Notes under the pieces: model-generated
Told to the model about the DNA's origin: nothing
Seen by the model: the letters and a program-made list of their open reading frames with translations, nothing else
Database searches by the model: none
Shown here: positions 5,846 through 12,698 of the stretch, piece by piece
How positions within the stretch are numbered: the stretch's first letter is position 1
Layout of the letters: each line of letters opens with the position of its first letter
Assembly: GCA_964507825.1 (NCBI GenBank)
Contig: CAZDQM010000029.1
Span: 1 to 19,076, forward strand
Reading direction: 5' to 3'
Source of the DNA: JAWVZS01 sp964507825
GTDB lineage: Archaea > Thermoproteota > Nitrososphaeria > Nitrososphaerales > Nitrosopumilaceae
Length of the DNA stretch: 19,076 nt
Position numbers and translations under genes: made by a program

Positions 5846-8167
5846 CTATACGGACCGATACTGGTTAAAAAATGCAATCACGGCCATGTCAATATCGGAC
5901 TGGCTTGCAACGCGTATGCCGCTAAAGAAATCGACTATGGCACGGTCAATATCGGACTGGACCGGTACGTTCGACCCGTCAAATCGCCACGATTTTGGGT
6001 TCGGATTATGCCCATATACGTGAAGAAAGTTCCGGATATTCTGATCCACGTCCTCCTGACCCGGCGCGCCCCAGCTAGGCGTGCCTACAGGTATAGTACC
6101 GGCACCCACAACCCCGGCCATAGTACCGCAAAATCCAGGATCGGCAAACTTTGGATCAATTATCATGACATCAGCTAGGTGACCCTTGGTGGCTATATTG
6201 CGATTCACGTCCTTGTAATGCTCTGCATACACCCTGTCAAACACCTCCTTCTTCTTGGCCGCCTCTGAATTCTTGAGGCTCTTGTACGCATTTACATCCT
6301 CCTTGGGTATGATGTCGCCGCCCTCCTTTGAGGCCACGGCCTCTAGCTCAAACTCGCGCATCCTTTGCATCTTCTTGTACTCGTTTGCCCCAAGATAGCG
6401 TAGCAGGGACGTGTTGTAATTGACCCTGCCGGCATCATTATTCCCGCCGTCAAACCTCATGCCGTATTCGGTGTCGCCGATGTACCTTTTCATAAAGTCG
6501 ACATCCGTCCCGGGTTTTTCATCTAGATTATAGATGTCAATGTTATTCTGTACTCTTGAATAATTATGGGCAGGTGATCGCGTATCATCATAATCCGTGC
6601 CAAAGGTGTTTGCAAAGCGGCCCATGTTGTCCTTTTTGGTAATTATATCGCGGTTGTTCCATATTCCGTTGCCGTTGTCGGCAGTAATCCTGCCAGAGAC
6701 GCGTCCTAGTGCGTCGGCTCTCCACTGCTGTTCCCTAGTAGAGCCGCCAGAGTCGGCCATGCTCGAATATATCGCATCCATCCTGCCGCCCAGATTGCCA
6801 GGCAGTATGCCGCCGGGTACCGATACGCTTCCATGCGCGGCCAGACCACCCCGCGCCATTCCCCCCAACGCGCCAAGTGCGGCGCCGCCTGCGCCCTGGC
6901 CGCCCCTAATCGCGCCGACTGCGCCGCCAATACCCCCCGAGGCCGCCATGCCGGCCACCGTCGTGCTAGTCGATATTGCAGACGATATGGTCTGCTGCGC
7001 CATCTGAGTCACGGTGCCCAGTATCGGTATCAGTATCACGGGAAGAGTCACGGCAAAAAAGACCACGCCAATAGACGTGATCCATACTTCCGTATAGTCC
7101 CAGACGTCCGCCGAGCCGGCCGGGACATCGCCAGCAGACTCTGCTATGGTACCGGCGCCGACCGATATTATAATGGCGGACATCATCGGCAATAGTAGCA
7201 GTGCAGGAAGCGCCTCTATCATCTTGTTTGCTATCCCGTCGGCCTTTGGAACCAAAGTAAGCATTAGGAATATCGGCATAGCCGCAATCACCATGCCAGC
7301 AAGCATGTCAGTCATTATTCCTATCAAGAGCGACATTATCAGCACCTGGATTGTTACTAGGGCCTTTGTCAGCCCGAGGAATAAATCCAGAAACTTTTCA
7401 GTAAACGAGCCGGTCTGTATTCCAGTCTGCATGCTGCCCATCCACTGGTTTGCTTGGCTTACGGTCACCCCGGTGCCGTTTAAAGCGTTCAGGTCAGGTA
7501 CGATAACGCCAACGCCCGTTTCACTGCCGAGTCGGTTCACCTCCGTGGTGCGCAGCATCGATCCGATCACAAAGTTCACCTTTAGTCTAGGCTCGCACAG
7601 TATCTTCATGGTTGCCACATTATTCGTGTCTATCGTGTCATCTACCTGCTCAGAGAGGTATATCCTTGACCGATTATACTGTTCCTGGTAATCGACAAGG
7701 CTCCAGTCCGATGGACAAGGATCCCCGTCGTCAAACGAATACACGGGATTCAGTATCCAGTATGACACGTTCTCCATGGCCCCAGCGGATATATCCCACA
7801 TTGGCGGAAATACAAGGAATACAAGCAAGAATAGTAGTGATTTTGATATCATGCGGTTCGAGGTTCCGGGAACGGATATCCCGGATTCAGTCGACTCTAG
7901 TATTCTGGATATGGCGGCCAGTACTAGGACGAATCCAATCATGCCCGCGCCTATATACCGCATGAGCTTGTATGATTCAAACGTCTCGTTGCCGGTCTCA
8001 AGGCCGCCCGTTATGGCATACTCAAAGCCCGGCGTAACAAAGGCCAGCTCCATGTATGTCTGGTCTATGACCTGGCTGTACGCGACTGCAAAGCCCACTA
8101 GTGCCAGCATCAGCATCACAACACCGCCTATGATTATGATGCTCCCGATTGCAGGCCTGCGCCTCAT
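5846..8167 (-). CDS. VirB6/TrbL-like polytopic membrane protein
   Basis: This 773-aa protein has the layout of VirB6/TrbL components of conjugative type IV secretion. There are three N-terminal membrane segments (about 7-31, 70-87, 109-123) and an external loop with two Cys (about 151 and 191), then about four more membrane segments (268-383). A Gly/Ala-rich stretch (GGIGGAVGAIRGG and onwards, about 410-450) and a hydrophilic tail of about 310 residues follow. VirB6 proteins form the inner-membrane channel for DNA transfer. The start was set at ATG 8167 because the TATA box at 8187-8194 would lie inside the longer GTG-initiated frame (8278), and the membrane segment begins right after MRRR. 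The last 38 residues hold a 19-residue repeat (QSDID...FF twice). No VirB4, VirD4 or relaxase gene is nearby, so it is either a remnant of an integrated conjugative element or an independent membrane protein. Confidence 0.7.
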   Translation of the reverse strand: MRRRPAIGSIIIIGGVVMLMLALVGFAVAYSQVIDQTYMELAFVTPGFEYAITGGLETGNETFESYKLMRYIGAGMIGFVLVLAAISRILESTESGISVPGTSNRMISKSLLFLLVFLVFPPMWDISAGAMENVSYWILNPVYSFDDGDPCPSDWSLVDYQEQYNRSRIYLSEQVDDTIDTNNVATMKILCEPRLKVNFVIGSMLRTTEVNRLGSETGVGVIVPDLNALNGTGVTVSQANQWMGSMQTGIQTGSFTEKFLDLFLGLTKALVTIQVLIMSLLIGIMTDMLAGMVIAAMPIFLMLTLVPKADGIANKMIEALPALLLLPMMSAIIISVGAGTIAESAGDVPAGSADVWDYTEVWITSIGVVFFAVTLPVILIPILGTVTQMAQQTISSAISTSTTVAGMAASGGIGGAVGAIRGGQGAGGAALGALGGMARGGLAAHGSVSVPGGILPGNLGGRMDAIYSSMADSGGSTREQQWRADALGRVSGRITADNGNGIWNNRDIITKKDNMGRFANTFGTDYDDTRSPAHNYSRVQNNIDIYNLDEKPGTDVDFMKRYIGDTEYGMRFDGGNNDAGRVNYNTSLLRYLGANEYKKMQRMREFELEAVASKEGGDIIPKEDVNAYKSLKNSEAAKKKEVFDRVYAEHYKDVNRNIATKGHLADVMIIDPKFADPGFCGTMAGVVGAGTIPVGTPSWGAPGQEDVDQNIRNFLHVYGHNPNPKSWRFDGSNVPVQSDIDRAIVDFFSGIRVASQSDIDMAVIAFFNQYRSV
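5888..5960 (-). repeat. 16-bp direct repeat coding a 19-aa duplicated tail
   Basis: The plus-strand sequence gtcaatatcggactgg occurs at 5888-5903 and 5945-5960, a period of 57 bp, exactly 19 codons. The encoded tail of the VirB6-like protein therefore repeats QSDID followed by AI(V)xFF. The duplication preserves frame, so it has been tolerated or selected at protein level. Confidence 0.8.
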
Positions 8168-8591
8168 GATGAAAAAATGTCCTCCGTTTAAAAGCTGCCG
8201 GACCCCGCCGGAATGATAATCATACAGCTTCAATCCCGCAGAGGGAGAATAGGGGGTGACAGGGACATGGTATGCCACTGACCAAAAGATCTAAACGGCA
8301 CTAGAGTCGATCAAACCAATATAGAAGTTTGTTGCATAACTCGGCACAAGGTCAGGTCGACTGAGTAATTGCACCTGAAATTTCAAAGCAAATAACACAT
8401 TCGGGCATGAATCCTGAATCGACCTCTATGTGTATGGCATAATGCGCAACCATGATTTTTAGCTTTTTCGATTTGACATGTTAAATCAAATGATCATCTA
8501 TATTACATCAGACGGTTTGTGAGTAGTTATGCAACAAGATCATGGCCGCAGACTTGATAAATATAGGACCTCACGTTATGTCATAGGGAGC
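8168..8591. other. Divergent intergenic region, 12-bp inverted repeat
   Basis: No gene is evident between the VirB6-like gene and the methyltransferase remnant. It contains the two outward promoters and a perfect 12-bp inverted repeat, ttgttgcataac at 8329-8340 and gttatgcaacaa at 8526-8537. Nested within is a 7-bp pair, aggtcga (8354-8360) and tcgacct (8419-8425). The outline (about 209 bp with inverted ends) would fit a small non-coding mobile element, but repeats of this length can arise by chance. Confidence 0.45.
8187..8194 (-). promoter_or_regulatory. TATA element of the VirB6-like gene
   Basis: The minus strand reads cttttaaa, centred about 24 nt before the ATG at 8167. This supports leaderless initiation there rather than at the upstream GTG. 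Confidence 0.5.
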
Positions 8592-8827
8592 ATGATTGTA
8601 GATACAAAGATCAAGTGCGGTGATTGCGTCGTCCCGATGCAGGATATAGAGTCAGATTCGATCGATCTCACGGTGACGTCCCCACCATATAACGACTTGC
8701 GCGACTACAAGAGGTACACGTTTGACTTTGACGCGGTGGCCATCGGACTATTACGCGTCATAAAGCCGGGAGGCGTGGTCGTGTGGACGGTAGGCGACAG
8801 GATCAACGACGGTAGGTCGCTTACGAG

Positions 8828-8873
8828 TTTCAGGCAAGGCATCGGCTTTCAGGCAAGGCATCGGCTTTCAGGC
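8828..8873. repeat. 19-bp tandem duplication (2.4 copies)
   Basis: The unit tttcaggcaaggcatcggc is found at 8828-8846 and 8847-8865, with an 8-base partial third copy at 8866-8873. Because 19 is not a multiple of three, the duplication shifts the methyltransferase frame. Identical copies imply a recent event or a reversible slippage site. Confidence 0.95.
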
Positions 8874-9023
8874 CGCTAGATTCACCATGCATGATGTCAT
8901 GATCTACTACAAAAAGAACATGCAGTTTATGCGTAGCAACGCCTACACGAATGACTGCAAGTTTATGTTCGTGCTCTCAAATGGCAAATCCAAGACGTTC
9001 AACCGACTCATGGATAAGATCAC

Positions 9024-9028
9024 GGAGG
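9024..9028 (+). promoter_or_regulatory. Ribosome binding site GGAGG
   Basis: It lies 7 nt upstream of ATG 9036, within the 3' end of the broken methyltransferase. It fixes the start of the intact methyltransferase and implies both were once translated from one message. Confidence 0.7.
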
Positions 9029-9035
9029 AAAAATA

Positions 9036-9827
9036 ATGAATCGAGACGTAAAAATCGACCATATTTATCACGGTGATGCCATCTCAATCATGGATTCATT
9101 AAAGTCTGGAACCATCGATCTAATTGTAACATCGCCGCCCTACAACATCAAAAACTCCAGTGGTAACGGACTTAAATGTGGGTGTGGCGGTAAGTGGCCT
9201 CAGGCGGAACTAATCAATGGATATAATGGACATGATGATGCAATGCCGCATAACATGTACGTGGAATGGCAAAGAAAGTGCCTTGAATCCATGATGCGCG
9301 TTTTATCTGACGATGGGGCTATCTTCTACAACCACAAATGGCGAGTTCAAAGAGGTCTGCTTCAAGATCGAAGTGACATAGTATCGGGTTTTCCTGTAAG
9401 ACAGATCATAATCTGGAAACGCAAAGGCGGCATAAACTTCAACGCAGGTTATTTCCTGCCCACTTATGAAGTAATTTACATGATAACAAAGCCCAATTTT
9501 AAGCTCAGGAAAGGCTCACAGCGGCTGGGCGATGTGTGGGATATAAAACAAGAACGAAACAATCCACATCCTGCACCATTCCCAGTTGAACTTGCGGCAC
9601 GATGTATAGCATCCACAGATGCTGAAGTTATTTTAGATCCATTTATGGGATCTGGAAGTACCGCTATTGCGGCCAAACAAGAAGGTCGCAGGTGGGTCGG
9701 CATAGAAAAATCCAAAGAATACTGCATAATGGCACATAAGCGTATAAAAGAATGTGAAATTATAGACGGATTACAATGGGGCCGCGGCGCCCTAGTCACC
9801 AGAGATAATAGAGTTAGGCTAATTTGA
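9036..9827 (+). CDS. Beta-class site-specific DNA methyltransferase
   Basis: This 263-aa enzyme should transfer a methyl group from SAM to an exocyclic amino group in DNA (N4-cytosine or N6-adenine). Motif IV, TSPPYN (residues 32-37), comes first, and the SAM-binding motif I, LDPFMGSGST (200-209), comes near the C-terminus, the beta-class order. NPHPAPFPVELAARCI precedes motif I as usual. The SPPY form is commoner in N4-cytosine enzymes, but the base cannot be decided from this. A Cys/Gly-rich insert (GLKCGCGGKW, 45-54) follows motif IV. ATG 9036 has a GGAGG site and overlaps the stop of the truncated upstream methyltransferase. No restriction endonuclease is present, so it is an orphan enzyme, typical of regulatory or anti-restriction roles on mobile elements. 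Confidence 0.92.
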   Translation: MNRDVKIDHIYHGDAISIMDSLKSGTIDLIVTSPPYNIKNSSGNGLKCGCGGKWPQAELINGYNGHDDAMPHNMYVEWQRKCLESMMRVLSDDGAIFYNHKWRVQRGLLQDRSDIVSGFPVRQIIIWKRKGGINFNAGYFLPTYEVIYMITKPNFKLRKGSQRLGDVWDIKQERNNPHPAPFPVELAARCIASTDAEVILDPFMGSGSTAIAAKQEGRRWVGIEKSKEYCIMAHKRIKECEIIDGLQWGRGALVTRDNRVRLI

Positions 9828-9879
9828 AGTACTTGCATTAATTGATATCGTTTGCGTGACGCTACGTTGACTAGCTCAC

Positions 9880-10365
9880 CTAATCGTTGTTGGGATTGTA
9901 CTTGCGCATTGTAAACGGGAGGGTGTCAAACCAAGGAAGTTCCTCAAAGAACAGCTCTACCACGTTTAACACAGATTCCGTGTTAGTTAGGCATCCCCAC
10001 ACATACCCATCCCAATTGTATCCGTGATTGATGGGCACATCGGCATACCATTCATCTGCATGAAGATGAAGAAACTGTATTAGCTCACGCGTCCTGTTGT
10101 TTTCAAATCCAATAAAGTGGTCAATGGGACCATGGCCAAGACCCATTATCTCAGATTTTGCATGCGATAAATCTATTGGGACCTTTATCTTCATGCCAAC
10201 ACTTTTCCCTTCATCCACCCTGTAATACGTTATATCTTGGGTGCTGATATTTTGATCCTCCTTGGAGTCAGAACGCGAGAGTCCCTTCTCGTACCAGTGG
10301 GTAGGAGTCCTTTGCGGATGGATGACAAGTTCAGGTACTATATGCATTACACGTATACACGCCAT
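9880..10365 (-). CDS. Hypothetical protein, 161 aa
   Basis: I do not recognise this protein. It looks soluble, with no membrane segment or signal peptide, and is rich in aromatic residues and His (for example HLHADEWYADVPINHGYNWD near residues 100-119, and FFEELPWFDTLPF near 140-152). The even codon use and a length without internal breaks favour a real gene. A TATA-like box (atataata, minus strand, near 10404-10411) would place the transcription start near 10382. An alternative start is the Met at residue 7 (10347). It lies between an orphan DNA methyltransferase and a decayed transposase, so it may be cargo of a mobile element. Confidence 0.6.
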   Translation of the reverse strand: MACIRVMHIVPELVIHPQRTPTHWYEKGLSRSDSKEDQNISTQDITYYRVDEGKSVGMKIKVPIDLSHAKSEIMGLGHGPIDHFIGFENNRTRELIQFLHLHADEWYADVPINHGYNWDGYVWGCLTNTESVLNVVELFFEELPWFDTLPFTMRKYNPNND

Positions 10366-10421
10366 GCGCTATTAATCTTTACTACGGGGCTTTGGGTTGT
10401 ATTATATCGAAATTATTTCGC

Positions 10422-11355
10422 CTAGTCATGTAGGTCCTCCTCCGCCCATTTTGGGTTGTTTTTCCTGATCGCTTTGGTGGCCTTTTTGTCCGAGAACGCC
10501 ATCAGGGGCGTCTGGCGGTTGCGGATGTCAAGGGAGAAGTGCAACCTTCTCTCGTTATAGTATTTGACGTACGCAGACAGGCTCTCGTAGTGAAATATCT
10601 CATCTTCGATGCTCTTGTGGAATCGTTCCAGATTATCGTTGGTCTGCGGGTGGTACGGCCTAGAGTTTATCAGCTCAATTCCCATGTCCAAAAGCTCTAC
10701 CTCAAAGGCAGTGGGCCGCCAGGATTTTGTGGGCGTCCTGCGCCCCCTTCTGCCTACAAAGCACGAGCCATTGTCAGACAGTATGGTTGCAGGCGTGCCG
10801 AATCGCTTTACTGCCTCCCCAAGTACTGTCACGGCGTTCTCAGAGGTGGCCCCGGTGAAGACTCGCGCTGCTACCACGTATCGGGAGGCGTCATCATGGT
10901 ACGTGACTAGTTTGAGGCCACGAAACCTCGGATCCTTCATATCATGCCAGTCGACGTGCCACATGGCATTTGAGTATTTGCGTTCATAGCGAACTCACTT
11001 GTACCTCCTAGATTTGGCTACAGACGGCGCCACTAGTCCGTTATCCATCATGATCCCAGATATGCAGGCGTAGCTTGTATCGTTGTTTTTCCTTCTGAGC
11101 TGTATAGTCATCAACAGTACCTCCGCTGGCCTAGGCCCCATACGCCTGCAACACCTTTCTCACGATATCTCATGCAGGGGTGGACGACTTGGTCCTTCCT
11201 AGCTTGCGCTGTACGTGATGCATGCCGGTTCTCCCGAGCTCCATATAGTATCTAGACATGCCTTTGGCTGACTCCAAGTGTGGCCGCGATGTTCGATGTA
11301 CCCATACCTCCGGTGCACTATACCCGATTTGCCGGTTTGCAAGCATCGTCACCAT
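10422..11355 (-). pseudogene. Decayed DDE transposase (rve integrase fold)
   Basis: The 3' part (10422-10964) encodes 180 aa of an rve-type catalytic domain: first Asp in WHVDWHD, second in ILSDNGS, and Glu in NDNLERFHKSIEDE preceded by RPYHPQTN, as in IS481/IS3-like transposases. Upstream the frame is broken. A TGA at 10995-10997 falls where Trp is expected (RRYK-stop-VRYERKYSNAMW). Further upstream, homologous segments sit in different frames, including a helix-turn-helix piece TSNIAATLGVSQRHV around 11235-11300, which is followed by a stop. The likely original start is near ATG 11355. At least two indels and two nonsense changes make this non-functional. No clear terminal inverted repeats or target duplication were found. 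Confidence 0.88.
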
Positions 11356-11403
11356 CGATTTTCTTGATCGCTAAAGTCCAAAGTAATCCTTTGCAACCCT
11401 CCC

Positions 11404-11425
11404 AAAATTAGGCTAACCTAATTTT
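11404..11425. repeat. 9-bp perfect inverted repeat with 4-base loop
   Basis: Arms aaaattagg (11404-11412) and cctaatttt (11417-11425) flank ctaa, followed by more T on the plus strand. It could be a hairpin terminator, an operator dyad for the downstream 48-aa gene, or part of the end of the decayed insertion sequence. Only the structure is certain. Confidence 0.6.
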
Positions 11426-11561
11426 TGTACAGCAGATAGGTCACTTTATGCCTGTGTGTAGCCATCAAATCGGCCCAAAAGTTAACTAAAGGTGATTTTT
11501 GGTAAAAAACAGCTGATCGCAGATCCTTATACCAAAGTAGATCTTGATCGCAATTACGCAC

Positions 11562-11708
11562 ATGACACGACCAAAAAAGTACTGTACAAGGTGTAAAAAG
11601 GAGATCGCAGACTCTGATCTACACAAGATTGTGATCTATGTAATCAGGGAAAAGTTTACCGAGCACCATTATGAACACGTCGAATGTCCCGACAGGTTTA
11701 CCGTCTAG
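11562..11708 (+). CDS. Zinc-finger microprotein, 48 aa
   Basis: The product begins MTRPKKYCTRCKKEI, a CxxC zinc-knuckle half-site, continues with a hydrophobic HKIVIYVIREKF segment and has a further Cys near the end (HVECPDRF). One CxxC plus His/Cys residues in the tail could bind one zinc. A TATA-like box (ccttatacc, 11525-11533) sits about 33 nt upstream of the ATG. Its TAG stop shares the palindrome CTAG (11705-11708) with the stop of the convergent cyclase gene. Function is unknown; tiny proteins of this type often regulate or bind RNA. Confidence 0.65.
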   Translation: MTRPKKYCTRCKKEIADSDLHKIVIYVIREKFTEHHYEHVECPDRFTV

Positions 11709-12499
11709 GATATGTGTTCATATACGGGATATAGTTGTCCTGTGACCCTTGAACGGTACTTCCATTCGTTATTCTGCCACTGTATCAGTCGGAACTCTTG
11801 CCGCGTCTCAGGATGAAGTCTTGTATGCACGTCGCCGCCGATCAGGATTTGATTTGGCTTTGCCATCGACTGAATCTTGGCCGCAATGTTCATTGCAGGG
11901 CCCATGATATCCACATGCGATTTTGTCGGATCAGAGCCGTACCGTACAATGATATTTTGCCCATAGTCTATCCCTATCTTTACTAGCAGGTCAGGATAGT
12001 CGTACTGGTTCAATATCGGATTAATCCCCTTATCAATCACCATGATCATGGATTTGGCGCAGTTTACGGCGTTGTCTGCTGATCGCAACGAGTTGTCTTC
12101 TGCCACAAAATATCCTAGGACCGCGTCCCCGACGAATTTGAGTACATAGCCCTCGTGCTGATGTATTACAGAGGCCATCTCCTGTGCAAACGAGCTTATT
12201 ATAATCGCAATCTTTTCACTGGGCAGCTCCAAGGTCATCTTGGTAGAACCCACTAGATCAACATAGAGTGAAATCATCTGTATTCTTCGAAAGACGTTGC
12301 CTCTTAGAAACTCTTCAGAGTTGTCCGTCACGCCCGCATACTCGTATCCTCTCTTGAGGGCGCCCCAGACACGCGACTGTGTCTGCTGGATCAGTGTATC
12401 AGAGTCCACGACAATATCATCCTTCTTGCCCAGCATCATATCCACTACACTAGGCGTACCCCTGTCGGTCGTTGCAGGCTCGTTGGACTCGTCGGTCAT
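11705..12499 (-). CDS. Class III adenylate/guanylate cyclase-type protein
   Basis: The C-terminal 190 residues of this 264-aa protein form a class III cyclase homology domain, which makes cyclic AMP (or GMP) from the nucleoside triphosphate as a dimer. Metal ligands are Asp81 (YVDLVGST) and Asp125 (KFVGDAVLG). Lys121 and Asp197 (HVDIMGP) match the adenine-recognition pair. Asn204 of the transition-state motif is present, but the usual Arg is Lys208 (MNIAAKI instead of VNxAAR). The N-terminal 70 residues contain no known sensor domain, and there is no membrane segment, so it is likely cytosolic. AGGAGG (12504-12509) lies 5 nt before the ATG and overlaps the stop of the upstream zinc-ribbon ORF, so the two are coupled. 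Activity may be weak given the Lys, or the protein may act as a nucleotide sensor. Confidence 0.9.
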   Translation of the reverse strand: MTDESNEPATTDRGTPSVVDMMLGKKDDIVVDSDTLIQQTQSRVWGALKRGYEYAGVTDNSEEFLRGNVFRRIQMISLYVDLVGSTKMTLELPSEKIAIIISSFAQEMASVIHQHEGYVLKFVGDAVLGYFVAEDNSLRSADNAVNCAKSMIMVIDKGINPILNQYDYPDLLVKIGIDYGQNIIVRYGSDPTKSHVDIMGPAMNIAAKIQSMAKPNQILIGGDVHTRLHPETRQEFRLIQWQNNEWKYRSRVTGQLYPVYEHIS

Positions 12500-12508
12500 A
12501 ACTGCCTC

Positions 12509-12640
12509 CTATTCGAGGGGAAAGTCCACCTCGCAGGCATCACATCTGCCCCGCTTGCCCCCATAATTGCCATTATAATACTCTACAAGAATGCCGTTAC
12601 AGTGGTTGCATGTCATTTTGTCCACATGCTTGATACGCAT
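12509..12640 (-). CDS. Zinc-ribbon microprotein upstream of the cyclase
   Basis: The 43-aa product has two CxxC pairs, CNHC (residues 11-14) and CDAC (33-36), with a Gly/Arg-rich turn between, the minimal zinc-ribbon layout. Its TAG stop overlaps the AGGAGG ribosome binding site of the cyclase, so it is the first gene of a two-gene unit. The start is uncertain. ATG 12640 gives the longest frame, but the TATA element at 12646-12653 is only about 10 nt away. A leaderless GTG at 12625 or ATG at 12616 fits archaeal spacing better and keeps both CxxC pairs. It may modulate the cyclase or its expression; this is inference. Confidence 0.7.
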   Translation of the reverse strand: MRIKHVDKMTCNHCNGILVEYYNGNYGGKRGRCDACEVDFPLE

Positions 12641-12645
12641 ATTGC

Positions 12646-12653
12646 ATATTTAA
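12646..12653 (-). promoter_or_regulatory. TATA element in the divergent promoter region
   Basis: The box atatttaa (ttaaatat on the minus strand) is centred about 25 nt from GTG 12625 of the zinc-ribbon gene. Being nearly symmetric it could also serve the plus strand, but a second box, gtttaat (12668-12674), lies about 28 nt before ATG 12699 and fits that gene better. Confidence 0.5.
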
Positions 12654-12698
12654 GATAGACACCCAAGGTTTAATGCCAAAGATGGCAGAGCATCCATC

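Larger units (their letters stand above)
8592..9036 (+). pseudogene. DNA methyltransferase half-gene, frameshifted
   Basis: The 5' part encodes the N-terminal half of a beta-type site-specific DNA methyltransferase: an opening IKCGDC motif, catalytic motif IV as TSPPYND, then VIKPGGVVVWTVGD. At 8828-8873 a 19-bp unit is present 2.4 times. Removing one copy rejoins the reading frame through GFQAARFTMHDVMIYYKKN to a TAA at 9034-9036, giving 141 aa; the arithmetic is exact (508 minus 19 is 163 codons from ATG 8529). As it stands, translation stops at 8877-8879. Even when repaired, the protein lacks the C-terminal SAM-binding motif (DPFxGSG), so it was truncated as well. ATG 8592 is preferred because a TATA-like box at 8555-8564 lies about 32 nt upstream. 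Its stop overlaps the next methyltransferase start as TAATG. Confidence 0.88.

Noticed and set aside
6597..7691. Long open frames opposite the VirB6-like gene (for example 7146-7691 on the plus strand)
   Set aside because: They are antisense frames created by the codon bias of a real gene with clear membrane helices; none has a domain or start signal.
8167..8278. GTG start at 8278 for the VirB6-like protein
   Set aside because: It would place the TATA box inside the gene and add a hydrophilic lead sequence with no ribosome binding site; ATG 8167 is better supported.
8828..8873. 19-bp repeats as a minimal CRISPR array
   Set aside because: Copies are directly adjacent with no spacers and lie in a coding frame; no cas gene is present.
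8592..9827. Restriction-modification system
   Set aside because: Two methyltransferase genes are adjacent, but no endonuclease, specificity subunit or nuclease motif is seen in the neighbouring frames, so only orphan methylation is supported.
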